NCBI RefSeq assembly: GCF_025148285.1
Contig: NZ_CP102268.1
Location: 2,521,001 to 2,585,000, forward strand
Length of the DNA: 64,000 bases
Origin: Marvinbryantia formatexigens DSM 14469
Lineage (GTDB): Bacteria > Bacillota > Clostridia > Lachnospirales > Lachnospiraceae
Direction of reading: 5' to 3'
A program made the position numbers and the translations under genes. Shown here piece by piece: positions 48,922 through 57,042 of this stretch. Positions within the stretch are counted from its first letter, which is position 1. Each line of letters starts with the position of its first letter. The notes beneath the pieces were generated by a model. It did not search any database. It saw only the letters and a program-made list of their open reading frames with translations, and had not been told where the DNA came from.

Positions 48922-50379
48922 ATGGCAAGTGAGAAAAAGGGAGCTGCCGCAGCGGTCGGCGGTTTCTTCAGAGCGATTGGCACTTATTTTTCCGAATTTG
49001 GCACGGCATTTGCAAAAGGCGACGCATTTGTAAAGCTGTCCGCACTGTGGATGGGGGCAGGCTACGCGCGCCGCAAACAGTACGTAAAAGCGATTATCAT
49101 GACAATTCTTGAAATTGCCGTTATCGCATTTACCGTTACGTTTGCCATGCAGTATGTACCGAAATTCGGAACACTGGGAACGGTAAAAATGGAAAAGGTC
49201 TTCAACATGCAGACCATGAAGAGTGAGTTCAATGACTACGATAACTCATTCCAGATTTTGCTGTTTTCCCTGTTCAGTTTTGTAGTCTGGGCGGCATTTA
49301 TCGTTGTCTGGATGAGAAACATTGTGAACGCCTACCGGCTTCAGCTTATGGAAGCAGCGGGCGAACACATCAATACCTTTAAAGAGGATCTGCACTCTTA
49401 CATCGAAGAGAAATTCCACGTTACCCTGCTCACCCTTCCGGTGCTCGGCATCGTGGTATTTACAGCAATCCCGATTTTGCTGCTCATTTTTGTGGCGTTC
49501 ACAAATTACGATCAGCAGCATATGCCGCCGACGGAGCTGTTTACCTGGACGGGCTTTACAAACTTCCTGAGCCTGTTTGGCGGCGGCGGGCTCACCTCCA
49601 CTTTCAGCTACGCATTCGTGCGGGTACTTGGCTGGACGCTGGTGTGGGCATTCTTTGCAACCTTTACCACCTACATCGGCGGTATCCTGTTGTCTCTGCT
49701 GCTCAACAGCAAAAAGACAAAAGCGCCGAAATTCTGGCGTCTGCTGTTTATTATTACGATTGCTGTGCCGCAGTTCGTTTCCCTGCTGCTCGTTCGAAAC
49801 TTCTTCTCAAACGGCGGTATCGTAAATACGATCTGCGCAAACATCGGTCTGACAGGCTTCCTGCGCGATATCGGTCTGGTATCCACCAGCTATATCCCGT
49901 TTTTGTCGGCGCCGGGCTGGGCACACGTCATGATTATCATCATCAACATCTGGATCGGTGTGCCGTATCAGATGCTGATCGCAACCGGCGTGCTGATGAA
50001 CCTGCCGTCCGACCAGCTTGAGAGCGCGCGCGTGGACGGCGCAAAACCGTTCCAGATCTTCCGCAAGATCACGATGCCGTATATGCTGTTTGTTACGGGA
50101 CCGGCGCTGGTTACGGACTTTGTAAAGAACATCAACAACTTCAACGTAATTTACCTGCTGACACAGGACGTGTATACGACCACCAACCAGGCAATGGCGA
50201 ACTCGCAGGCAAAGGAGGTCGACCTGCTGGTAACCTGGCTGTTCCGTCTGACGCAGGATTACTACAACTACAAGATGGCATCGGCAATCGGTATCATCGT
50301 CTTCATTATCTGTGCGGTATTTACGCTGATAGCCTTTAACCGCATGATAGGAAACGGAAAGGAGGAGGACTATCAATAA
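48922..50379 (+). CDS. ABC sugar transporter permease (MalF type)
   Basis: A 485-residue permease, longer than the usual UgpA-type because it has an extra N-terminal region with two helices (IIMTILEIAVIAFTVTFAMQ and QILLFSLFSFVVWAAFIVVW), as in MalF/GanP-like proteins. The core has six helices and the EAA loop ESARVDGAKPFQIFRKITMP. The stop overlaps the next start by one base (TAATG). No ATPase gene is in the cluster. Confidence 0.92.
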   Translation: MASEKKGAAAAVGGFFRAIGTYFSEFGTAFAKGDAFVKLSALWMGAGYARRKQYVKAIIMTILEIAVIAFTVTFAMQYVPKFGTLGTVKMEKVFNMQTMKSEFNDYDNSFQILLFSLFSFVVWAAFIVVWMRNIVNAYRLQLMEAAGEHINTFKEDLHSYIEEKFHVTLLTLPVLGIVVFTAIPILLLIFVAFTNYDQQHMPPTELFTWTGFTNFLSLFGGGGLTSTFSYAFVRVLGWTLVWAFFATFTTYIGGILLSLLLNSKKTKAPKFWRLLFIITIAVPQFVSLLLVRNFFSNGGIVNTICANIGLTGFLRDIGLVSTSYIPFLSAPGWAHVMIIIINIWIGVPYQMLIATGVLMNLPSDQLESARVDGAKPFQIFRKITMPYMLFVTGPALVTDFVKNINNFNVIYLLTQDVYTTTNQAMANSQAKEVDLLVTWLFRLTQDYYNYKMASAIGIIVFIICAVFTLIAFNRMIGNGKEEDYQ

Positions 50380-51233
50380 TGAAAAAGATGAAAGGAAACC
50401 GTTTATCTTCAATCGTACTGCACAACCTGCTGATTGCGGTTCTGGCATTTATCTGGCTGATTCCGATAGTATGGCTGGTGTGCACCTCCTTCAGCTCCTA
50501 TTCCGGCATGAACACGAGCACCTTCTTCCCGAAGGAGTGGAGCGTTATCCACTATATCAAATTATTCCAGCCCGATACGGTGGCGCAGTTCCCGCAGTGG
50601 TTTATGAACACCTTTATCATTGCGTGCGTTACCTGCGTGATTTCCACGGCGTTTGTGCTGATGGTGGCATATGCGATGTCGGTAATGCGTTTTAAGGCGC
50701 GCAAGCCGCTGATGAACTTTTTCGTTATCCTGAACCTGTTTCCGGGTATGCTGGCAATGATTGCGGTGTACTTCACATTAAAGAGCTTCAATCTGACCAA
50801 CAGCTATGCCGGTCTGATCATGGTGTATTCCGGCTCGGCAGGTCTGGGTTATCTGATCGCGAAGGGCTTTTTCGACACGGTTCCGCGTGCGCTCTGCGAG
50901 GCGGCGCGTATTGACGGATGCAGCGAGGCGCGCATCTTTGCGCAGATCGTTATCCCGATGAGCCGTCCGATTATCGTTTATACTGTAATCAGCAGCTTCC
51001 TGGTTCCGTGGATGGACTTCGTTTATGCGAAGATGATTCTGAACGCGGGTATCTCGGAGAAGTACACGGTGGCGATCGGTCTGTACAAGATGCTGGATAA
51101 GAGCCTTATCAACAACTACTTTACCATGTTCTGCGCAGGCGGTGTGCTGGTATCCATCCCGATTTCGATTCTGTTCATGATTATGCAGAAATTCTACGTA
51201 GAGGGAATTACCGGCGGCGCTGTGAAGGGATAA
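50379..51233 (+). CDS. ABC sugar transporter permease (MalG type)
   Basis: A 284-residue permease with six helices and EAA loop CEAARIDGCSEARIFAQIVI; C-terminus GITGGAVKG. It forms the channel with the preceding MalF-like protein. The start overlaps the malF stop, behind GGAAAGGAGGAGG. A hairpin at 51245-51274 (CCGGAAGGCGC with GCGCCCTCCGG) separates it from the next gene. Confidence 0.92.
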   Translation: MKKMKGNRLSSIVLHNLLIAVLAFIWLIPIVWLVCTSFSSYSGMNTSTFFPKEWSVIHYIKLFQPDTVAQFPQWFMNTFIIACVTCVISTAFVLMVAYAMSVMRFKARKPLMNFFVILNLFPGMLAMIAVYFTLKSFNLTNSYAGLIMVYSGSAGLGYLIAKGFFDTVPRALCEAARIDGCSEARIFAQIVIPMSRPIIVYTVISSFLVPWMDFVYAKMILNAGISEKYTVAIGLYKMLDKSLINNYFTMFCAGGVLVSIPISILFMIMQKFYVEGITGGAVKG

Positions 51234-51309
51234 GGATGGCTGTACCGGAAGGCGCTCTTGCGGGCGCCCTCCGGAATCAATGAAACTTGAAGAAAGGAAT
51301 GTACCTGTT

Positions 51310-53148
51310 ATGGAACAGTTTATTGTAAATATTATCCACCGGCCGGAAATGGTTCCGGAATATGCGGAAAAAGTGACCGGACACGGTCAGGCGGAGGATA
51401 TCGGGCGCAAGGCGCTGCTGACAGAAAGTCTCGACATTTTTAAGACGCAGCAGGAATGCGCGCACAAAAACGGTTTAAAAACGACAATCCAGATGACGTA
51501 TGCCAGTCTGTTCAATGACGAGGCTGTGGCGCTCGCAAAGGAGCATCACGAAAAATACGGCGACGAAATCGGACTGACGCTGCTGGGTCTTCCGTGCAAG
51601 GAATTCCGCGAGAAATATAAAACGAAGGATTTCTGCATCTGGATGTTTTCGATGGAGGACAAGAAGGCGATCGTAAAGGACGTCTTCGAAAAATTCCATG
51701 AGCGCTTCGGCTTTTATCCGGAATCGACCGGCTCCTACTATATGGATGCGGAGCTGACAAATTATATCAAAGAGCAGTATCCGTCCGTGAAATGCGCGGT
51801 TGCGACCTGCTGGGAGGAAGGTCCGAAGGCGTACCACACCTGCAATAACAGCTGGTATACCTTTATGGACGGCGGTCCCTGGGCGCCGTGGATTCCGTCG
51901 AAGCAGAACACGCACGCACCGGCGGCCAATGAGGCGGAGGATTCCGGTATTGTGGCGATTCCGCATCTGAGCCGCGACCTGATTGCCTGCTACGACGGCA
52001 ACGGCTCCAATTTCGGAACACATCCGCAGAACGTTCTGCGCGGTATGATTTACGACACTGAGACCTGGGAATATCCGTATCTGTATAATCTGATTGACCA
52101 GTTCCGTTATCAGGCGAAATTCAATAACGGCTACGCTTACAACATGATGTTTGTGGGACCGGGCTGGATGAACAAGATGGGACGCTGGGAGGCGCCGTAT
52201 GAGCTGCTGCTGAAATCCTATGAGGACGGCTGCGCATATTACGGAAAGCTGAAAAAGGAAGGAAAGCTCACGGATATGACGATGAGCGAGTTCGCGGATT
52301 TCTATCGTCAGAAAAAATCTTACACCGAGCCGGAGTGCGCGCTGTGGAGAGATATTCTGTATGGCAGTAAGAAGCAGGTGTTCTGGTACTGCGACCCGTA
52401 TATGCGCGTGGGCGTAAATATGGACCAGGGCGGTGCAATCGTCGACCTGCGCCCCTATGCCGCAAAGCTGAACTGGCCGGTGGGCATCGGCACGCCGCAC
52501 ATCCAGGATGCAAGCTATCCGTTCCTTATCCAGGAAAAGTACCGTGCGGGTTACTTTACGCATTATGCGGGCGAGGGAACCGTGCGCAGCGCCAAAATCT
52601 GTCACAACGGAGAAGAGGTTGACCTGTGCCTGTGCCGCACGAAGGCTCATTTTTCGCAGGACGGCAAAAACCGCGTGCTGACGCTTGACCCGGTGGAAAT
52701 TGAGTTTTCCGATCTGACGGTGAAGCTGCAGACCGTATTGACATTCATAGAGGGAACCGGTACGATTAAGACGGAGCGACGGGTACTGGAGATGAGCAAT
52801 CCGGAGGCAGAGGTGACGATTAACGAATACATGGTCGGCTGCTACGGGACGACCGAGTACACCGAGGACATGAGCAGCCTGACGCTTGCCATCGAAAAAG
52901 CGGGCGAAAAAGAGACGCTTTCCTATGAATATAAGTGCCGCGAGGTTTCCATGCCGGAGGCTGAAAAGGTAAGCTGCACGCTTCCGCCGATCGAGACGGT
53001 GGTTTCCATGAACTGTGAGGGCAGCGACAAGGAAGGATACTTTAAAGAAGGCTATGCGTTCAGCCCGATGTTTACCATCGGATATAACGGAAAATTAAAT
53101 GACAAGGAGGTCTTCACGACATGGCTCAATCTGGAAAAGGCAGATTAA
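51310..53148 (+). CDS. Large uncharacterised protein, possibly a carbohydrate-active enzyme
   Basis: A 612-residue cytoplasmic protein with no signal peptide. The N-terminal half looks like an alpha/beta barrel (TIQMTYASLFND, ERFGFYPESTGSYYMDAELT, CAVATCWEEGPKAYHTCNNS), faintly reminiscent of polysaccharide-deacetylase or GH57-like folds. The C-terminal ~200 residues are beta-rich. I cannot name a family. It is in the operon of the MalEFG-type importer and 400 bases before a GH53 galactanase, so action on an imported oligosaccharide is plausible. The ATG at 51310 follows AAGAAAGGA; an ATG at 51280 would add ten residues. The next gene overlaps its end by 28 bases. Confidence 0.6.
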   Translation: MEQFIVNIIHRPEMVPEYAEKVTGHGQAEDIGRKALLTESLDIFKTQQECAHKNGLKTTIQMTYASLFNDEAVALAKEHHEKYGDEIGLTLLGLPCKEFREKYKTKDFCIWMFSMEDKKAIVKDVFEKFHERFGFYPESTGSYYMDAELTNYIKEQYPSVKCAVATCWEEGPKAYHTCNNSWYTFMDGGPWAPWIPSKQNTHAPAANEAEDSGIVAIPHLSRDLIACYDGNGSNFGTHPQNVLRGMIYDTETWEYPYLYNLIDQFRYQAKFNNGYAYNMMFVGPGWMNKMGRWEAPYELLLKSYEDGCAYYGKLKKEGKLTDMTMSEFADFYRQKKSYTEPECALWRDILYGSKKQVFWYCDPYMRVGVNMDQGGAIVDLRPYAAKLNWPVGIGTPHIQDASYPFLIQEKYRAGYFTHYAGEGTVRSAKICHNGEEVDLCLCRTKAHFSQDGKNRVLTLDPVEIEFSDLTVKLQTVLTFIEGTGTIKTERRVLEMSNPEAEVTINEYMVGCYGTTEYTEDMSSLTLAIEKAGEKETLSYEYKCREVSMPEAEKVSCTLPPIETVVSMNCEGSDKEGYFKEGYAFSPMFTIGYNGKLNDKEVFTTWLNLEKAD

Positions 53149-53345
53149 ATTACCGTTGTCCGTCGTGCTTTATGCGTGACCTGGACCTTGATATGTTTTA
53201 CGATAAGGATAAGAAGGAATATTATTGCCTGCGCTGCCAGTACAGAGGCACGGAGGAGGACGTCCTGGCGAAAAACCAGATGGCGCGTTTCCGCTACGGC
53301 GATATGATGACAAGATTCACCGAAGAGGATTTTGAAAACTTTTAA
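53121..53345 (+). CDS. Small zinc-ribbon protein
   Basis: A 74-residue protein with two Cys pairs, CPSC near residue 13 and CLRC near residue 36, forming a probable zinc ribbon. The C-terminal part (RFRYGDMMTRFTEEDFENF) is acidic and aromatic. It begins inside the preceding gene (28-base overlap) behind AAGGAGG, so the two are coupled. No enzyme motif is visible; a regulatory or protein-binding role is possible. Confidence 0.7.
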   Translation: MAQSGKGRLNYRCPSCFMRDLDLDMFYDKDKKEYYCLRCQYRGTEEDVLAKNQMARFRYGDMMTRFTEEDFENF

Positions 53346-53352
53346 GTTTTAA

Positions 53353-53400
53353 AACAAAGCCGTGCAGGGGCATGGAAACATGAGGCTGCACGGCATTTGT
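53353..53400 (+). terminator. Long hairpin after the zinc-ribbon gene
   Basis: GCCGTGCAG and CTGCACGGC pair perfectly, extended by ACAAA/TTTGT and inner GCATG/CATG around GAAA. The trailing T-run is weak, so it may stabilise mRNA or terminate partly. Confidence 0.6.
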
Positions 53401-53458
53401 TGCAATGTATCCGAAGAAAGCTGCCAGCGGCAGCTCCTTCAGGAAAAGCACGGTTTTA

Positions 53459-53485
53459 GTTACTGTGCACGACGTGAACAGTAAC
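53459..53485. repeat. 27-bp near-perfect palindrome
   Basis: GTTACTGT and ACAGTAAC flank CAC-GAC-GTG with a single mismatch. A third ACAGTTAC word follows at 53526-53533, just before the GH53 start. It could be an operator or a mobile-repeat relic. Confidence 0.6.
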
Positions 53486-53547
53486 CGGTTTTATGCGCAG
53501 CGGGGTCTGCGCCGACAGACAGATTACAGTTACTTGCGAGGTGTGCG

Positions 53548-54696
53548 ATGAAAAATCAATGGATTACCGGTATGGATCTTTCCACCCTGCTGGAGGTGGA
53601 GCGCTGCGGCGGAAAATTTTATGACGGGGGAGCCCGCCGCGATGCGATGGATATTCTGAAGGATTATGGGATGAATATGGTGCGGCTGCGCCTGTGGAAC
53701 GACCCGTTTGACGAAAACGGAAATTCTTACGGGGCGGGCGGCAATGATATAGAGACGACACTTGCGCTGGCGAAGCGCGCGAAGGAAAAGGGAATCGGCT
53801 GGCTGCTGGATTTCCATTACAGCGATTTCTGGGCGGATCCCGGAAAGCAGATTCCGCCGAAGGCGTGGAAGGGAATGAACGCAGAAGAGCTGACAGTGGC
53901 GGTTCACGATTATACTGCGCAGGTGCTGCAGCGCTGCGCAGCGGAGGATATCCTGCCGCAGATGGTTGCGGTTGGAAACGAGCTGTCCAACGGGCTGCTC
54001 TGGCCCTGCGGAAAAACGCCGGATTTTAAAAATATCGTAAAGTTTATCAACGCGGGTATCCGCGCTGTGCATGAGGCGGCGCCGGAAATCCCGGTGATGC
54101 TTCATCTGGATAACGGCGGCAACAATGCGCTTTACCGCGGCTGGTTTGACGCGTACTTTGCGGAGGGCGGGGAGGACTTCACCTATATCGGGCTGTCGTA
54201 TTATCCGTTCTGGCACGGAACGCTGGAAATGCTGCGGGAAAATATAAACGATATCGCGCAGCGGTACGGGAAAGATCTGATTATCGCAGAGGTTTCTATG
54301 GGCTACACGATGGAGGATTATCAAGTCTATGAAAAGCTGGACGACAGCCAGAGAAAAGGCATGGCGACCAGAAAAGAGCTTGTGGAAAAGATTGCTTATC
54401 CGATGACCCGGCAGGGACAGGCGGATTTTATGCGGGATGTCCTGCAGGTCATCCGGGAGGTGCCGCAGGGACATGGCAGGGGCTTTTTCTACTGGGAACC
54501 GGCGTGGATTCCGGTGCCGGGAAGCGGCTGGGCGACGGAAGAGGCCTGCGCGTACATGGGCGAGCAGGGACCTGGCGGAAATGAGTGGGCGAACCAGGCG
54601 CTGTTTGATTACGACGGCAATGCGCTTCCGGCGCTGGATGTAATCCGCAGCTTTGCGCAGAACGCCGGGAACGACGGGCAGCCTGCCGGAATGTAA
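53548..54696 (+). CDS. GH53 arabinogalactan endo-beta-1,4-galactanase
   Basis: A 382-residue TIM-barrel glycosidase of family 53. Motifs include MNMVRLRLWNDP, LLDFHYSDFWADPGKQ, the acid/base Glu145 in VGNELSNG and the nucleophile Glu248 in IIAEVSMGYT. The C-terminal tryptophan-rich region GFFYWEPAWIPVPGSGW is typical. There is no signal peptide, unlike most GH53 enzymes, so it probably cuts imported galactooligosaccharides in the cytoplasm. It follows a palindrome-containing spacer; the ribosome site is GAGGTG. Confidence 0.93.
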   Translation: MKNQWITGMDLSTLLEVERCGGKFYDGGARRDAMDILKDYGMNMVRLRLWNDPFDENGNSYGAGGNDIETTLALAKRAKEKGIGWLLDFHYSDFWADPGKQIPPKAWKGMNAEELTVAVHDYTAQVLQRCAAEDILPQMVAVGNELSNGLLWPCGKTPDFKNIVKFINAGIRAVHEAAPEIPVMLHLDNGGNNALYRGWFDAYFAEGGEDFTYIGLSYYPFWHGTLEMLRENINDIAQRYGKDLIIAEVSMGYTMEDYQVYEKLDDSQRKGMATRKELVEKIAYPMTRQGQADFMRDVLQVIREVPQGHGRGFFYWEPAWIPVPGSGWATEEACAYMGEQGPGGNEWANQALFDYDGNALPALDVIRSFAQNAGNDGQPAGM

Positions 54697-54908
54697 ACAG
54701 AGAGTGGACAGACGGTCTGCCGGATTTTGAGCGGAAAGCGGACGGAGCACCCGCCGGGGGTTCGCGGGAAAAACGGATGAAATAACATGCTTTCACATGG
54801 AAAGCGGACGAAAACAGCGGTTTGTATACGGAAAACAAAAAGAGAGAAGGCGTCCGGCGGCAAAAGGAAAATTGCGCCGGGCGTTCGTGGAAGGGAGAAG
54901 AACAGGAA

Positions 54909-55685
54909 ATGGCTGGTATGACAGGAAGAAGAAACGTAGTCTGGAAGACGCCGGAGATTACCTCCTTCGGGCTGAAGATGTTCGCCTGCGCGGCAATGCT
55001 GCTGCAGACAATCGGGATTACCGTAGTGCAGAACGGAATCATTCATCTGGGCAGCTACACGCAGGAAGGATTATCAAAGGCGATGGAGGCGGATTCCACC
55101 CTCATGATGCAGGCGGGAATCGGCTCCGTCCTGCAGCTTATAGGGGGACTGGCGGTGCCGGTATTTGCGTTCCTTCTGGTGGAGGGCTTTTTAAATACCT
55201 CCAGCTACCGCAATTATCTGCTGGGCATGGTCATCTTTGCGCTGCTCAGTGAGATACCTTACGACTACGCCGTCAGCCAGAAGCTCATCGACTGGTCTTC
55301 CCAGAATGCGCTGGTGACAATGAGCATCTGCCTGCTGATGCTTTACTTCCTGCGCATGTGCAAAGAGCGCGGCGGCGCCGCAGGTAATCTGATGCAGGCG
55401 GTCATCGTGCTCTGCGCAATCGCCTGGGTGACGGTATTCCGCTCTGCGTATGGCCTTTGCATGGTACTGCTGGTGGCAGACTTCTACATCTTCTACACAA
55501 AAAATGTGCTGAAAACCATACTCGGCGTAATCGCAAGCCTGCTGTACGTCACAGGACCGCTTTCCTTCTATCCCATCTGGTGCTACAACGGCGTGCGCAA
55601 AGACAAATTCTCCAAATACGTCTTCTACGCCTTCTATCCGCTGCACCTGCTCGTACTGGGACTGATTGCGAATCTGCTTCTGTAA
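54909..55685 (+). CDS. TraX family membrane protein
   Basis: A 258-residue protein with about seven to eight helices. It matches the TraX/acyltransferase-3-like group (TSFGLKMFACAAMLLQTIGI, PVFAFLLVEGFLNTSSYRNY, the final YAFYPLHLLVLG). TraX acetylates F-pilin in E. coli; chromosomal Firmicute relatives are thought to acylate surface polymers, which remains unproven. The start at 54909 follows GGGAGAAG. The 212-base gap before it holds no gene I can support. Confidence 0.82.
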   Translation: MAGMTGRRNVVWKTPEITSFGLKMFACAAMLLQTIGITVVQNGIIHLGSYTQEGLSKAMEADSTLMMQAGIGSVLQLIGGLAVPVFAFLLVEGFLNTSSYRNYLLGMVIFALLSEIPYDYAVSQKLIDWSSQNALVTMSICLLMLYFLRMCKERGGAAGNLMQAVIVLCAIAWVTVFRSAYGLCMVLLVADFYIFYTKNVLKTILGVIASLLYVTGPLSFYPIWCYNGVRKDKFSKYVFYAFYPLHLLVLGLIANLLL

Positions 55686-55689
55686 TGCA

Positions 55690-55821
55690 GGCAGGATTAT
55701 TGTAGAGCCTGAGCAGGAAAATAGGGAACGGGAAGACTATGGAAAGCAGCTTTCAAAAGAATTAACACAAAAGTTCGGAAAAGGGGTTTCGCGTTCTGAT
55801 TTGCAAAATATGATATCTTAG
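55690..55821 (+). pseudogene. Remnant of a YhcG/DUF1016 nuclease gene
   Basis: The frame right after the TraX-like stop reads GRIIVEPEQENREREDYGKQ, then LSKELTQKFGKGVSRSDLQN and a TAG. This matches the N-terminal DUF1016 region of YhcG-type PD-(D/E)XK nucleases (IGRxIVExEQ, then YGKQ, then LTxEFGKGFSxxNLQNM). About 43 residues remain, without a start or the nuclease domain. It lies beside a broken KilA-N gene, in an A+T-richer patch, so this is a degraded defence or phage-related locus. Confidence 0.7.
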
Positions 55822-55950
55822 CTACGTTAAGTTTTATATTGATGTATAGCGGAAAATGTGGGAGAATGAAGAGGAGTGTTCGGTAGGAGATTCTTAAATG
55901 AAAAAAATTAAGTGCTTTGAAAAGATGATAATGTGATTACAGGAGGCGTA

Positions 55951-56790
55951 ATGGGGAAAATAATTAAAGATACAATTCATGCAAATGGAATCGATATCGG
56001 AATTTATACGCAGGATTTTGAAAATGAATTTATTTCATTGACGGATATTGCCAGATATAAGAGCGATGACCCAACGGCGGTTATTCAAAATTGGATGAGA
56101 AATCGGGATGTGATAGAATTTCTGGGACTATGGGAAAGGTTACATAATCCAGATTTTAAACCCCTCGAATTCGAGGGGTTTAAAAAGCAGGCAGGAGCAA
56201 ACGCATTTACAATGTCGCCTAAGAAATGGATAGAAGCTACGGATGCTATTGGTATTGTTTCAAAAGCGGGGCGTTACTGAGGAACATATGCTCATAGCGA
56301 CATTGCCATGTCTTTCGTAACCTGGATTTCTCCCGAATTCCAGTTATATATTATGAAGGATTATAGGCGATTAAAAACAGATGAAAACAGCCGATTATCT
56401 TTGAATTGGAATTTAAACAGAGAGATTTCTAAGTTAAATTACAGGATACATACAGATGCAATTAAAGAAAATCTGCTTCCGCCGGAATTGACATCTTCAC
56501 AGATAGCTTATACATACGCTAATGAAGCAGATATGTTGAATGTTGTTTTATTTGGAAAAACCGCAAAACAGTGGAAAGATGAAAATCCGACTTCTAAAGG
56601 GAATATGAGAGATGCAGCGACATTGAATCAGTTGCTGGTGCTTGCAAATCTGGAAAGCTATAATGCGGTTTTGATTAATCAGGGGAAGAATCAAAAAGAG
56701 CGTATGGAATTGCTTCGGCAGTTGGCAATACAGCAATTGCAGACGTTGGAAACAGTAAGTTTAAATAATCTGCCACAATTAGGAAAGTAA
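55951..56790 (+). pseudogene. KilA-N domain protein interrupted by one TGA stop
   Basis: A phage-type DNA-binding KilA-N protein of about 279 residues with a single in-frame TGA at 56278-56280. Before it: FISLTDIARYKSDDPTAVIQ, then NWMRNRDVIEFLGLWE and SKAGRY. After it, in the same frame: GTYAHSDIAMSFVTWISPEF, then a helical C-terminus. Family members usually have Gly at the stop position (RYGGTYAH), so GGA to TGA explains it. The start follows GGAGGCGTA. The gene is A+T-rich and close to the YhcG remnant. Unless TGA is read through, no full protein is made. Confidence 0.85.
56154..56185. repeat. Perfect 32-bp palindrome inside the KilA-N gene
   Basis: TTTTAAACCCCTCGAA is followed directly by its exact reverse complement TTCGAGGGGTTTAAAA, with no spacer. 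It encodes FKPLEFEGFK of the domain. Confidence 0.9.
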
Positions 56791-56959
56791 TTAACGAGAA
56801 GAATAGAGCGATAAGAAAAATCAGAAATGTGTATAGAAAGCTGTTTTGGTGATCAATGGCAGCAAAAGCAAGCAATGGTTGCCATTGATTTAAAGATTAA
56901 TGAATTATGTTTGAGGGCGAAGAAAAGTTAATACTTTTTTTATGGGTATAACGCTTGTT

Positions 56960-56988
56960 TTGAAAAATGTTTTCCGGTATACTAATAC
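56960..56988 (+). promoter_or_regulatory. Promoter of the DUF1538/PII operon
   Basis: TTGAAA at 56960-56965, 17-base spacer, TAATAC at 56983-56988. The 250-base gap before it holds an inverted repeat (CAATGGCA with TGCCATTG near 56856-56889) and no gene. Confidence 0.6.
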
Positions 56989-57042
56989 TGTATTAAGATT
57001 GTATAAAGATTCATTATTAGTTAGTGCGGGAGGAAGTGCCGA

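Noticed and set aside
53530-54750. A 406-codon minus-strand frame across the GH53 gene
   Set aside because: The plus strand carries both catalytic Glu motifs of GH53; the minus frame is a by-product of codon bias.
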